Shown here: positions 16,653 through 26,549 of the stretch, piece by piece
How the letters are laid out: each line of letters begins with the position of its first letter
How positions within the stretch are numbered: position 1 is the stretch's first letter
Assembly: GCA_019449415.1 (NCBI GenBank)
Contig: JAGRPP010000015.1
Span: 62,001 to 126,000 of the forward strand
Reading direction: 5' to 3'
From: Geothrix sp.
GTDB taxonomy: Bacteria; Acidobacteriota; Holophagae; Holophagales; Holophagaceae
Length of the DNA: 64,000 nucleotides
Made by a program: the position numbers and the translations under genes
Notes under the pieces: model-generated
Told to the model about the DNA's origin: nothing
What the model saw: the letters and a program-made list of their open reading frames with translations, nothing else
The model's database searches: none

Positions 16653-17615
16653 CTAATTCTCCGCGGAGGGTTTGTCCACACCGGCCTTTTGGAGAAGCAG
16701 CGCAATGTCCCTGGTGGGGGCATTACCGAAGTAGCGGCCGTACTCCCGGGTGAACTGGGAAGCACTCTGGTAGCCGACCTGGCGGCCGGCGCTTCCGGCA
16801 TCGAGCTTCGTCAGCAGCATGAGGCGCCGGGCCTCCTGCAGGCGCAGGGCCTTCTGGTACTGCAGGGGGCTCATGTCGGTGACGGCCTTGAAATGCTGGT
16901 GGAAGGAGGAAGGGCTCATGTGGACCAGCGTGGCGAGGCGCTCGACATCCAACGGCTTGTCGAAGTTGGAACGAACCCACGACACAGCCTTGGAGATCCG
17001 GTGGACCTTGCTCTCCTCTTGGCCGATCATCGCGAGCCGCAGGCCGAGGGAGCTTCTCAACAGCCGGATCAGGATCTCGTCCATGACCAGGGGCGCGAGC
17101 AGGTCGGATTCCCCTGGCTGGGACGCGAGTTCCATGAGCCGCACGACCGCGTTGATCACATGCTCATCCACCTGATCCACGCAGATGGCATGGCCGTCGT
17201 CCCGTTTGGGAAGTCCATGGGGATAGATCTTGGCCGTCAGGTCGGCGACCCGGGCCGGGTCGATGTCCAGGCGAAGGCCAAGGTAGGGGGAATCCAAGTT
17301 GGCCTGGGTGACCTGAGCGGTAATGGGAACATCCACGGAATAGACCAGCATGCGCGAGGCGTCGTATTCGTAGATCTCCTTCCCGAGGATGACCCGCTTG
17401 GCGCCCTGGGCCACCATGCAGAGGGCGGGGCAGGCCACGCCGTGGTGCATGTCCTTCTGGATGTGCGAGGCCTTCGACACATGGACGCCGGGAAGCCGGA
17501 GGTCGAAGGTCCCATCGTAGGGGGCATGGGCCATCAACAGGCGCGCGAGCTTGGCCAGGTCGGTGGTCTCCTCTTCCGGATCCACGGTTCGAGAAACGGG
17601 ATGCATTCGGGTCAT
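16653..17615 (-). CDS. AraC-family regulator with AraC_N sensor domain (YqhC-like)
   Basis: About 320 residues from the ATG at 17615; a second ATG at 17606 is possible and neither has a strong ribosome site. The N-terminal half (GVHVSKASHIQKDMHHGVACPALCMVAQGAK, VPITAQVTQANLDSPYLGLRLDID) is the AraC_N cupin-type domain. The C-terminal half is the double helix-turn-helix: LDVERLATLVHMSPSSFHQHFKAVTDMSPLQYQK and VGYQSASQFTREYGRYFG. This class includes E. coli YqhC, which activates the aldehyde reductases yqhD and dkgA. Here the gene follows a six-gene carbonyl/quinone detoxification operon on the same strand, so a similar control is a reasonable inference. Confidence 0.85.
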   Translation of the reverse strand: MTRMHPVSRTVDPEEETTDLAKLARLLMAHAPYDGTFDLRLPGVHVSKASHIQKDMHHGVACPALCMVAQGAKRVILGKEIYEYDASRMLVYSVDVPITAQVTQANLDSPYLGLRLDIDPARVADLTAKIYPHGLPKRDDGHAICVDQVDEHVINAVVRLMELASQPGESDLLAPLVMDEILIRLLRSSLGLRLAMIGQEESKVHRISKAVSWVRSNFDKPLDVERLATLVHMSPSSFHQHFKAVTDMSPLQYQKALRLQEARRLMLLTKLDAGSAGRQVGYQSASQFTREYGRYFGNAPTRDIALLLQKAGVDKPSAEN

Positions 17616-17760
17616 GGGAAGGGTCCGTAGAACGATATCGGTTGTGACTGAATCTTCGTTTCCGTGGGGTCCTAGGTGAACGAGAAATGGGCCGCGGCAC
17701 TTGAATCGTGGGGATGGTGAGAGGGCTGAGACCTTACCACACCCCCATCGGGCCTGGGGT

Positions 17761-18092
17761 TTAGGCCGGCTGGACATCTTCCACCGCGAAGGCCTCTTTG
17801 GCCACCATGATGGCGGTCATGGCATTCGGCCAGCCTGCATAGAAGGCCAGGTGCGTGATCAGTTCGATCAGTTCTTCCTGGGTCATGCCGTTGGTTACGG
17901 CATGCCTGAGATGGAACCGAAGCTGATCGGGCCGATTCAAGGCGATGAGCCCGGCCACAGTCGCGAGGCTTCGATCCCGCTTGGACAGGGCTGGCCGCTC
18001 CCAGACATCCCCGAAGAGCACCTCGTCCGTCAGTTGGACCAGCTTCGGCGCAAAACCGCCCAGCATCTTTTCGGCGGGCGTGGGTTCCTTGC

Positions 18093-18096
<4 letters not shown>
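17761..18096 (-). CDS. Carboxymuconolactone decarboxylase-family protein
   Basis: 111 residues from the ATG at 18096, which has AAGGAG seven bases upstream. The pattern [57 protein letters not shown] is the CMD alpha-helical fold. No cysteine is present, so the AhpD-type peroxidase CxxC centre is missing; it resembles the 4-carboxymuconolactone decarboxylase/YurZ branch. The reaction here is unknown. The ATG overlaps the stop of the cupin gene in an ATGA, so it is translated after it. It is the last gene of the six-gene detoxification operon. Confidence 0.82.
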
Positions 18097-18626
<530 letters not shown>

Positions 18627-18645
18627 TCTCCAAGGCAGGGCGTGT

Positions 18646-19236
18646 TCACAGGCAGTGCTTTTCCAGATGCAATCTGTAGTCTTCGAGCGCACGCGGGATG
18701 TCAGGGGTCTTGAAGATGTCGAACACCCCGAAATCCGGGAGAATGTCGAACCCGATGAATTTGTAGTTCGAGGTGATGTGGAGGAACAGATCCGCCGTCC
18801 CCTTGCCGCCGTATAGAAGGCTGTTGGGGTTATCAAAGGTTTCTTTTGGCGCATTCCAGGTGGCGGAGATCATGAACTTCTTTCCCTGCATGCGGCCGCC
18901 CGTGCCGTACTGCCGGGTCGGGTCCTGGCGGTGGCGGCCGTCGCCTTCGAGCAGGGTCTTGGTGGTCAGGCCCAGGTTGAAGACCTCGTCCACATACTTC
19001 TTGTAGATCCACGGGGCGGAGAACCAGTTGACCGGCGTCTGGAGGATGACCAGGTCGGCCGACGCATGCTTTTGGACTTCTTCTTCCGGCTCATAGCCGC
19101 GTTCAACGAAGGTCTCCATGACCTGGTGTCCGCGTTCGACGAAGAACGCCTTGGCCTGGTCCATGAAGGCAAGGTTCAGCTTGCCCTCGGACCAACCGGG
19201 ATAGGAAAGGTGGGCGTTGATGAGGAGTACTTTCAT
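18646..19236 (-). CDS. NAD(P)H:quinone oxidoreductase, MdaB/KefF-like flavodoxin fold
   Basis: 196 residues from the ATG at 19236, with AAGAGG upstream. It opens with the flavodoxin-like strand [21 protein letters not shown] and continues with [27 protein letters not shown], the FMN and quinone-binding part of the MdaB family. [21 protein letters not shown] and the C-terminal [12 protein letters not shown] also fit. MdaB reduces quinones by two electrons and so avoids semiquinone radicals; it acts in the cytoplasm. Gaps to the flanking genes are 19 and 26 bases, so it is inside the operon. Confidence 0.85.
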   Translation of the reverse strand: MKVLLINAHLSYPGWSEGKLNLAFMDQAKAFFVERGHQVMETFVERGYEPEEEVQKHASADLVILQTPVNWFSAPWIYKKYVDEVFNLGLTTKTLLEGDGRHRQDPTRQYGTGGRMQGKKFMISATWNAPKETFDNPNSLLYGGKGTADLFLHITSNYKFIGFDILPDFGVFDIFKTPDIPRALEDYRLHLEKHCL

Positions 19237-19262
19237 GGGGGGCCTCTTCAGATGGCGGTGGA

Positions 19263-20285
<1,023 letters not shown>

Positions 20286-20339
20286 TCAGGAAGCCTGGCG
20301 GAGGCCCGGGCTGCATGGAGGATCTTGGTCATGGAAGGT

Positions 20340-20879
20340 CTAGAGGGACAGGCCCATCTGGTAGGCCTCCTTCATGGCGGGACTGCCCTTGATGTCCCCG
20401 ACCTCCCAGGCTCCCGTGCCATAGACAACGCCCTTCTCCTGGGCCCCGTCGAGGCAGGAGGTGAAGCCTCGGAAGCCTTCGAGGGTGCGGTGCATCGCCT
20501 TCTTGTTGCCATCGGCGGCGGCCAGGATGAAGTAGAACTCCTTGTGGGAGATCTCCTGGTACCGGGCACAGGTGCGGTCGACGAGGGTCTTCATCTGCGC
20601 CGCCATGGTGTAGAAGTAGACCGGTGTGGCCATGACGATGACATCGGCATGCACCATCTGGTCGAGCACCTTCGCCATGTCGTCTTTCTGGGAGCACTTC
20701 TTCGCCCCCTTGGTGCAGGCGCCGCAGCTCGTGCAATAGCCAATGGTCTTGTCCCGGAGGAAGACCTTCTCGGTCGCATGGCCGCCTTCCAGGGCGCCCG
20801 CGAGGAAGCGGTCGCAGAGCGTGTCCGAGTTGCCGCCCTTCCGGGGGCTGGAGGACAGGACGAGTACTTTCTTGCCCAT
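20340..20879 (-). CDS. NADPH-dependent FMN reductase / flavodoxin-fold oxidoreductase with Cys motif
   Basis: 179 residues. The opening VLVLSSSPRKGGNSDTLCD is the phosphate-binding loop of the NADPH-dependent FMN reductase family, and VIVMATPVYFYTMAAQMKTLVDRT binds the flavin. A Cys-rich stretch, YCTSCGACTKGAKKC, lies near residues 48-62. It is characteristic of the iron-sulfur flavoprotein-like branch, where it may hold a [4Fe-4S] cluster or serve as redox thiols. The likely job is reduction of quinones, nitro compounds or other electrophiles. It starts 8 bases after the stop of the alcohol dehydrogenase, so the two are certainly close partners. Confidence 0.85.
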   Translation of the reverse strand: MGKKVLVLSSSPRKGGNSDTLCDRFLAGALEGGHATEKVFLRDKTIGYCTSCGACTKGAKKCSQKDDMAKVLDQMVHADVIVMATPVYFYTMAAQMKTLVDRTCARYQEISHKEFYFILAAADGNKKAMHRTLEGFRGFTSCLDGAQEKGVVYGTGAWEVGDIKGSPAMKEAYQMGLSL

Positions 20880-20887
20880 GAGTCGCC

Positions 20888-21943
20888 TCAGCCCTTCAGA
20901 GAGGCCATGTCGAGTACGAAGCGGTAATTCACATCGCTCTTCAGCAGGCGCTCGTAGGCGGCGTTGATCTCCTGCACGGTGATGATTTCCACATCGGACA
21001 CGATGCCGTGCTCGCCGCAGAAATCCAGCATCTCCTGGGTCTCCTTGGTGCCGCCGATGAGGGAGCCCGCCACGGACTTCCGGCCCAGCACCATCGGCGT
21101 GGTGTTCAGGAGGGGCTCCAGCCCGCCCAGGTAGCCCACAAGCACCAGCGTGCCATCGGAGGTCAAGGTCGGGATGTAGGGATTCAGGTCGTGGATGTAG
21201 GGAACCGTGTCGACGATGAGGTCGAAGCGATCTGCGACGGTGGCCATCTGGGCGGAATCCGTGGACAGCACGATGTGATCCGCACCCAGGCGGCGGGCAT
21301 CGGCCTCCTTGCCCTTGGACCGGGTGAAGAGGGTCACCTCGGCGCCCAGCGCCTTGGCCAGCTTCAGGCCCATGTGGCCGAGGCCACCGAGCCCGACCAC
21401 GGCCACCTGGCTACCCGGACCCACCTTCCAGTGCCGCAGGGGCGACCAGGTGGTGATGCCGGCACAGAGCAGGGGCGCGGCGCCCTTCAGGTCGAGCCCA
21501 TCAGGGACCTTCAGCACGAAGCGGTCGGACACCACGATCTGGTCCGAGTAGCCGCCCTGGGTGGGGGTGTGGTCGTGGCGGTCCTGGCCGCCGTAGGTGA
21601 AGGTGGAGCCTTCCTTGCAGTACTGCTCCTCGCCTTTCTCGCAGGGCTTGCAGTGGCGGCAGGAATCCACCATGCAGCCCACGCCGACGGCATCGCCTGT
21701 CTTGAAGCGGGTCACTTCGGCGCCCACCTCGCGGACGCGGCCGATGATCTCGTGGCCGGGGACGATGGGGTACGAGGTCCAGCCCCAGTCGTTCCGGGCG
21801 GTGTGCAGGTCCGAGTGGCAGACCCCGCAGTACAGGATGTCGATGACCACATCGTCCGGGCGCGGATCGCGCCGCTCGAAGCGGAAGGGAACGAGGTCCG
21901 CGGTGGCGGACTGAGCGGCATAGCCAAGGGCGTTCAGGGACAT
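20888..21943 (-). CDS. Zinc-dependent NADP alcohol dehydrogenase (YahK/cinnamyl-alcohol type)
   Basis: 351 residues from the ATG at 21943, which has GGAGG just upstream; an ATG 27 bases further up lacks one. Catalytic zinc ligands are in CGVCHSDLH (Cys42) and PGHEIIG (His64, Glu65). The structural zinc is held by Cys95, Cys98, Cys101 and Cys109. The nucleotide fold has VAVVGLGGLGHMGLKLAKALG. This subfamily reduces a broad range of aldehydes with NADPH. It is the first gene of the six-gene minus-strand operon, starting 212 bases from the divergent Rrf2 regulator. Confidence 0.92.
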   Translation of the reverse strand: MSLNALGYAAQSATADLVPFRFERRDPRPDDVVIDILYCGVCHSDLHTARNDWGWTSYPIVPGHEIIGRVREVGAEVTRFKTGDAVGVGCMVDSCRHCKPCEKGEEQYCKEGSTFTYGGQDRHDHTPTQGGYSDQIVVSDRFVLKVPDGLDLKGAAPLLCAGITTWSPLRHWKVGPGSQVAVVGLGGLGHMGLKLAKALGAEVTLFTRSKGKEADARRLGADHIVLSTDSAQMATVADRFDLIVDTVPYIHDLNPYIPTLTSDGTLVLVGYLGGLEPLLNTTPMVLGRKSVAGSLIGGTKETQEMLDFCGEHGIVSDVEIITVQEINAAYERLLKSDVNYRFVLDMASLKG

Positions 21944-22106
21944 GTTTCCTCCGGTCCGGGGCCGACTCACCGACCACCGGTCACAGAAGGAAGTCTAGGA
22001 AGCGGGCCGAGACTCGGCTTGCCCATTCCTCTGAAATCCTTTCCCAATCCTACGCATGAGCAGCCGACGACCCTTTTGCCTCCTTCCCGTTCTTGGGGAA
22101 GGGGGC

Positions 22107-22135
22107 TTGACGCACGAAGGGCGCCTGTTCAAACT
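22107..22135 (+). promoter_or_regulatory. Probable promoter of the Rrf2 regulator gene
   Basis: TTGACG (22107-22112) is a good -35. A weak -10 (CAAACT, 22130-22135) follows after 17 bases. The -10 runs into the palindrome at 22131-22157, the arrangement expected for an autorepressed gene. Confidence 0.45.
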
Positions 22136-22157
22136 ACACCTCATGAGGTGCTAGTTT
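22131..22157. promoter_or_regulatory. Palindromic operator in front of the Rrf2 regulator gene
   Basis: A perfect 14-bp palindrome (22137-22150, CACCTCATGAGGTG) is extended by AAACTA on the left and CTAGTTT on the right, with one extra base on the right arm. It overlaps the predicted -10, and its GAGGTG also serves as ribosome binding site for the TTG start at 22156. Bound repressor would block transcription initiation. Confidence 0.6.
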
Positions 22158-22692
22158 GAATTCGTCCATGTATGGCGCCGGTGCTGAGTACGCCCTGCAC
22201 TCGCTGCTCATTCTTGCGACTCAACCGGAGTCGGTCAGCGTGCGGGATCTTGCCACCTATCAAAAGATCCCCGAACGGTTCCTAGCCAAGATCTTCACGC
22301 GCCTCAAAAAGGCGGGTCTCGTGGAAAGCCTCGAAGGCGTTACCGGCGGCTTTGCACTCGCCCGCCCGGCCGGAGAGATCCGGGTGATGGAAGTGCTGGC
22401 GGCGGTGGATCCGGATCGGACCTTGTTCGCCTGTGCCGAGATTCGCAGTCAGTGCGCCCTCTTTGACGCCACGGCCCCCGAATGGGCCACCGCTGGGACC
22501 TGCCGGATCCATGCCTTCATGCTCGACGCCGAGCGCGTCCTGCAGGACTTCCTCGCCTCGAAAACGCTGGCGGACCTGGCGTGCGAATTCAAGCGCAAGG
22601 CCCCGAGGGCATTCACCCGGGACACGGGAACCTGGTTCCAGCAACGCAAGAACACCCGGATTCGACGACATCCCGTCAACCAGAACGGCTGA
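22156..22692 (+). CDS. Rrf2-family transcriptional regulator
   Basis: 178 residues from the TTG at 22156, five bases after GAGGTG; an ATG at 22168 would remove four residues but is 17 bases from that site. The winged helix is typical: YALHSLLILATQPESVSVRDLA, IPERFLAKIFTRLKKAGLVESLEGVTGGFALAR. The dimer helix carries Cys93, Cys100 and Cys116 (spacing x6 and x15). That differs from the C-x5-C-x7-C of NsrR-type Fe-S regulators, so the sensor may be a thiol switch or an unusual cluster. It is divergent from the detoxification operon, and a palindrome overlaps its own promoter. Confidence 0.87.
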   Translation: MNSSMYGAGAEYALHSLLILATQPESVSVRDLATYQKIPERFLAKIFTRLKKAGLVESLEGVTGGFALARPAGEIRVMEVLAAVDPDRTLFACAEIRSQCALFDATAPEWATAGTCRIHAFMLDAERVLQDFLASKTLADLACEFKRKAPRAFTRDTGTWFQQRKNTRIRRHPVNQNG

Positions 22693-22754
22693 TTCCCAGC
22701 AGCAGCGGTCTTCCAAAAGAACCGCCGATCTTCCCCCCATGCCAGGAGGCAGTC

Positions 22755-23129
22755 ATGGTCATCCCCGGAAAACTACTGGAAGTCTTGAAGCAGGATGGGG
22801 TGGTCGCCATCGCCACCCTGGGCCAGGACGGACCTCACATGGTCAACACCTGGAACAGCTATATCCGACTGGCGGAGGATGGGCGGCTGCTGATCCCGGC
22901 CGGCTACATGCAGCAGACCGAGGCCAATGTCGCCTTCAACCACCAGGTGCTGGTCACCCTGGGGAGCGCCAAGGTCGCAGGCCGGCACGGCCCCGGAACC
23001 GGCTTCCTGATCAAGGGTCAAGCGGCCTTCCTGACCTCTGGGCCCGATTTCGAAGTGCTGAAGGCCAAGTTCGCCTGGGCGAGGGCCACGCTGGCCATCA
23101 CGCCTGAATCCATCACCCAGACCCTCTGA
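22755..23129 (+). CDS. Pyridoxamine 5'-phosphate oxidase-like (split-barrel) flavin protein
   Basis: 124 residues, ATG at 22755 with GGAGG five bases before. It begins LLEVLKQDGVVAIATLGQDGPHMVNTWNSYIRLAEDGRLLIPAGYMQQTEANV, a split-barrel flavin-binding fold. The middle (VLVTLGSAKVAGRHGPGTGFLIKGQAAFL) completes the barrel. Such small proteins bind FMN, F420 or haem; the true PNPOx C-terminal dimerisation region is missing, so vitamin B6 synthesis is unlikely. It lies 62 bases after the Rrf2 gene on the same strand, so it is probably part of the same stress regulon. Confidence 0.75.
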   Translation: MVIPGKLLEVLKQDGVVAIATLGQDGPHMVNTWNSYIRLAEDGRLLIPAGYMQQTEANVAFNHQVLVTLGSAKVAGRHGPGTGFLIKGQAAFLTSGPDFEVLKAKFAWARATLAITPESITQTL

Positions 23130-23368
23130 TCCACGGCGGTCTCGCCCGGCTTATGCGGGCCAAAGACAATCAGGGAGCCTCTCGGACCGTGGCACCAGCG
23201 CTTTCCTCCTCGCCCAATTGCTGCCGGCTGCAGACGGTGAACCGTTGCCGCCAGCGAATCGCGCCTGCATTCGCTGCGACAGCCCTCGGACTGCCTTCGC
23301 GGGGCGCTCATCGGGCGGTTGCCACTCGCAGGCTCAAATCCTGCAGTCTATTTTGGGCGTACGCGAAA

Positions 23369-23390
23369 ACCGGAGCTCGAAGGCTCCGGT
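23369..23390 (-). terminator. Terminator of initiator tRNA transcript
   Basis: A perfect 8-bp stem (23369-23376 with 23383-23390) and 6-base loop. On the minus strand it is followed by TTTT, 12 bases after the 3' end of the tRNA. The rest of the 272 bases between the split-barrel gene and the tRNA shows no gene. Confidence 0.7.
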
Positions 23391-23401
23391 CATCGTTTGT
23401 T

Positions 23402-23478
<77 letters not shown>

Positions 23479-23489
23479 GTAGGAACTTG

Positions 23490-23517
23490 AGTGTAGCAGG
23501 GATTGCGGGAACGGCAA
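23490..23517 (-). promoter_or_regulatory. Promoter of initiator tRNA
   Basis: On the minus strand TTGCCG (23517-23512) and TACACT (23495-23490) are 16 bases apart. The -10 ends 11 bases before the mature 5' end, a normal distance for a short tRNA leader. Confidence 0.5.
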
Positions 23518-23569
23518 GGACGCACCTTGGGCGGGTGTTGGTATGCTCGACGGACGCTCGGGAGGTTCG

Positions 23570-25516
23570 ATGAGACGCCACATGGTGGCTGCGCTGGTGC
23601 TGCTCGTGGCCACGGGGCTGGGGGCGGGACCGCGGACCTGGACGCCGGAGAAGTGGTTCGACAAGGCGAAGTCGCCGAGGATCGCCAACTACCGCATCGA
23701 GGCGGTGCTGGACTTCGAACACAAGACGCTGGAGGGGACGGAGACCCTTTCCTGGCGCAACACGGGCACGGCCCCCACCCAGGAACTGCCGCTGCATCTC
23801 TACTTGAACGCCTTCAAGGGCCCCCAGAGCCTGTTCGTGAAGGAGAGCGGCGGGCGCCTGCGCTCGGATCACCAGGATCGACCGGCCGAGGCCTCCTCCT
23901 GGGGCTACTGCCGGCTCATCAGCGTGCGGATGGAGGGCCGGGAGCTTCAGGGTCATGCCGGTGAGGACGAAACGGTCCACTGGCTGAGGCTGCCGCGGGC
24001 CGTGGCCCCCGGGGAGACCATCCACCTGGAGATCACCTGGGAGAACCGCTACCCCAAGGTCTTCGCCCGCAGCGGCTGGGCCGGCGACTTCCTCATGTCC
24101 GGCCAGTGGTTCCCGAAGGTGGGCGTCTATCAGGGCGACCGTTGGAACTGCCACGCCTACCATGCCAACACGGAGTTCTTCGCGGATTTCGGCGTCTACG
24201 ATGTGGCCCTGTCCCTGCCGAACGCGCTGGGGCTGGCCCACACGGGCACCCAGACCAACTTCATCACCGAGATCGAGAAGGATCCCAAGCGGCCGCTGAA
24301 TGTGATCTGGCGCCTCCATGCCGAGGATGTCCATGATTTCGCCTGGGCCGTGATGCCCCGGGAGAGCTGGCGGAAGCCCGCCATGCACGAATACCGTGGC
24401 GTGCAGGTGTTCTACTACATCGACGACCGCCACCGGGGGAGCTTCCAGCGGCAGCGGCGCGCCGTGGAGAACGCCCTGCGCTGGAGCGAGGAGTGGTATT
24501 TCAAATACCCCTATCCGACGCTGACGGTGATCGACACACCCGAGCAGGCCGAAGGTGCGGACGGGATGGAATACCCCACCCTCATCACTGCCGGCTCGGT
24601 GGGGTTCGACCCGCTGCAGCGCCGCCTGGAACCCGAGCAGGTGACTGTCCATGAGTTCGGCCACCAGTTCTTCTACGGCATGCTGGCCAGCAACGAGTTC
24701 GAAGAGCCCTGGCTGGATGAGGGCATCAACACCTGGTTCACGCACAAGGCCTTGGAGCGCACTTATCACAGCTTGCTCAGCAGCCGAAGATTCCGGGTGT
24801 CCACGGACTTCCTGGAATGGGGGGGCTATTGGAGCCTGCCCTCCGCCGATCCCCTGACGCGATTCGGGTTCAAGACCCTCAACGCCCATAGCTACTCCGT
24901 CACCGCCTATGGCAAGGCCACCCAGGTCCTCAACCAGCTCGAGGCGCTGCTGGGCCGGCCCGTGATGGAGCAGGTCATGCGCGCCTACGCCCAGGAGATG
25001 GCGTTCCGGCATCCGACCCGGCAGGACTTCAAGCGCATCGCCGAGCGGGTGTCGGGCCGCGACCTCTCCGGGTTCTGGCGTGATTTCGTTGAGGGCACGG
25101 AGGTGCTCGACTACGCCATCCGCGGCGCGAGGGCCCAGGAGGTCACCCAGGGCGGCTGGCTGTTCTCCGAGAAGGGACCTGTCTTCGCAGCGCCGCAGCC
25201 CTCCGCGCCCGGCCGGGTGGGTTCCATCACCCTCGAGCGGAAAGGCGGTCTCAAGGTGCCGATCACGCTGTGGGTTCGGCTGGAGAACCGGGAGGAGCAG
25301 CGGCTCGTCTGGGATGGCCAGGATCGATGGATCACCTACGAGTTCAACTCACCCGTGGTGGCGGCGGTCCTGGATCCCGACGGCAACTACCCGATGCTCA
25401 AGGACCGGCTCCACGCCAGCTATACCTCGAAGCCCGTGCGACGGGGGTTCCACTACTGGTCGCACCTGGTCTGGGGCACGGTGGCCGGATGGCTCCAGGG
25501 CTGCGGGATCGGGTGA
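23570..25516 (+). CDS. Exported M1-family zinc metallopeptidase
   Basis: 648 residues from the ATG at 23570, preceded by GGAGG. Residues 1-20 form a signal peptide (MRRHMVAALVLLVATGLG). The N-terminal beta domain is followed by the gluzincin site HEFGH (His361, His365) and the third zinc ligand Glu384 in PWLDEGINTWF, with the correct 18-residue spacing. A classical GAMEN is not seen; the nearest equivalent is ADGMEYPTLIT, as in M1 relatives of uncertain substrate. Residues about 550-635 form a C-terminal beta domain. It probably trims peptides in the periplasm or outside. It is divergent from the initiator tRNA. Confidence 0.85.
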   Translation: MRRHMVAALVLLVATGLGAGPRTWTPEKWFDKAKSPRIANYRIEAVLDFEHKTLEGTETLSWRNTGTAPTQELPLHLYLNAFKGPQSLFVKESGGRLRSDHQDRPAEASSWGYCRLISVRMEGRELQGHAGEDETVHWLRLPRAVAPGETIHLEITWENRYPKVFARSGWAGDFLMSGQWFPKVGVYQGDRWNCHAYHANTEFFADFGVYDVALSLPNALGLAHTGTQTNFITEIEKDPKRPLNVIWRLHAEDVHDFAWAVMPRESWRKPAMHEYRGVQVFYYIDDRHRGSFQRQRRAVENALRWSEEWYFKYPYPTLTVIDTPEQAEGADGMEYPTLITAGSVGFDPLQRRLEPEQVTVHEFGHQFFYGMLASNEFEEPWLDEGINTWFTHKALERTYHSLLSSRRFRVSTDFLEWGGYWSLPSADPLTRFGFKTLNAHSYSVTAYGKATQVLNQLEALLGRPVMEQVMRAYAQEMAFRHPTRQDFKRIAERVSGRDLSGFWRDFVEGTEVLDYAIRGARAQEVTQGGWLFSEKGPVFAAPQPSAPGRVGSITLERKGGLKVPITLWVRLENREEQRLVWDGQDRWITYEFNSPVVAAVLDPDGNYPMLKDRLHASYTSKPVRRGFHYWSHLVWGTVAGWLQGCGIG

Positions 25517-25537
25517 AGTCCCCCTCGCGGGATGGGC

Positions 25538-26500
25538 TCAGGGCTGCGACGGGGCCGCATCCCCCATGCGGATGGTCCTGACGGTTCCCTGGGCGTCGAG
25601 GTCGATGAGGATGGGGAACCAGACCAGACCCAGCGCCTCGAAGGCCGGCCGGCTGGGAGCGAAGCGGGCGGTCCTTCCGGCCGCCTGGAGGCGCATGGCG
25701 AGGGCCCGGCCCTCCTCCAGGAGGTTTTCGGGAAGGCTGGCGCTGCGGGCATCCAGGCCGGCCTCGGCGCTGGGGATGACCCAGGCCACGCGGGGCGGAA
25801 GGTCCGGCAGCGGTCCTTCGCCGGCCGGGCAGATCCACACCCGGGGAACCCCCAGCTGATCCAGTCGCAGATCCTGGTAGGCCAGGCCCGGCAGGCTCCA
25901 CAGGCGCAGGTCCGGCGTGGGGCCGCCCAGCAGACCGAAGAGGCGCTGGAAGCCCGCCACGACGGATTCCGTCTCCGGGGTGGCGAGGGCCTTGAGGGCG
26001 GCGAACCTGGTCTCGTCCTTGTCCGCCAGGGCCCAGCAGAGGGCGTGGCGCAGGGCATAACCGCGCGTGAGCGCCGGGCCCGCGGCCAGGAGGCGGTCCT
26101 CCCACGCCTGCCGCACCTCAAGGGGGACATGCCCCAGGCGGACCTGGGCCTGGCCCCAGCGCCAGAGGGCCAGGGCCGTGCCGGATTGGCGGAGGGGCAG
26201 GGCCGCGAGACGCCTCCCGAGCTGGCTGGGGGGGGCCTTCAGGAGGGCCCGCAGCGCTTCCGCCTCCCGGTGGGCCGCCCCCGGGGGAAAGGGGTTGCCC
26301 GGCAGGGCCGTCCCGGGGTCGAAGGTGGCGGCGGCCCGCAGCCACCGGTCGGCCGTCGCACCGGGACCGGGCTGTGCCGGGGGCAGGGGGTGGCCCCAGT
26401 CGTAGGCCTCGAGCAGGCGCTCCTCCCGCTCGGCGGGGGTCGGCGGCGCGGGCCTGATCTCGGCCGGGGGCGAGGAAGGGGATGGAACGGTCAGCAACAC
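25538..26500 (-). CDS. Hypothetical protein, Pro/Ala/Leu-rich
   Basis: 320 residues, family not recognised. I chose this strand because its codons have G or C in nearly every third position. The start is a GTG at 26500 with GGAG just upstream. There is no signal peptide or membrane segment. The first 25 residues are Pro-rich, and residues about 30-190 are helical and Leu/Ala-rich with Trp and Arg, suggesting a repeat-type helical domain. Residues about 200-320 alternate strands (LRLWSLPGLAYQDLRLDQLGVPRVWIC, FEALGLVWFPILIDLDAQGTVRTIRMG) and could be a thioredoxin-like fold without a CxxC. It is divergent from pyrF and converges on the M1 peptidase gene. Confidence 0.55.
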   Translation of the reverse strand: MLLTVPSPSSPPAEIRPAPPTPAEREERLLEAYDWGHPLPPAQPGPGATADRWLRAAATFDPGTALPGNPFPPGAAHREAEALRALLKAPPSQLGRRLAALPLRQSGTALALWRWGQAQVRLGHVPLEVRQAWEDRLLAAGPALTRGYALRHALCWALADKDETRFAALKALATPETESVVAGFQRLFGLLGGPTPDLRLWSLPGLAYQDLRLDQLGVPRVWICPAGEGPLPDLPPRVAWVIPSAEAGLDARSASLPENLLEEGRALAMRLQAAGRTARFAPSRPAFEALGLVWFPILIDLDAQGTVRTIRMGDAAPSQP

Positions 26501-26549
26501 GGAGCTCCCTTGATGGCAGAATGATCCTCCGCATCATACGGGAGTCGTC

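Noticed and set aside
23543..23569. Upstream GTG/ATG start for the exported M1 peptidase
   Set aside because: The ATG at 23570 has GGAGG and directly begins a signal peptide; the upstream ATG would place polar residues before it.
25532..26524. Plus-strand frame of 330 codons opposite the hypothetical protein
   Set aside because: Third codon positions favour the minus strand, and the plus frame product is Gly/Arg/Gln-rich like other shadows.
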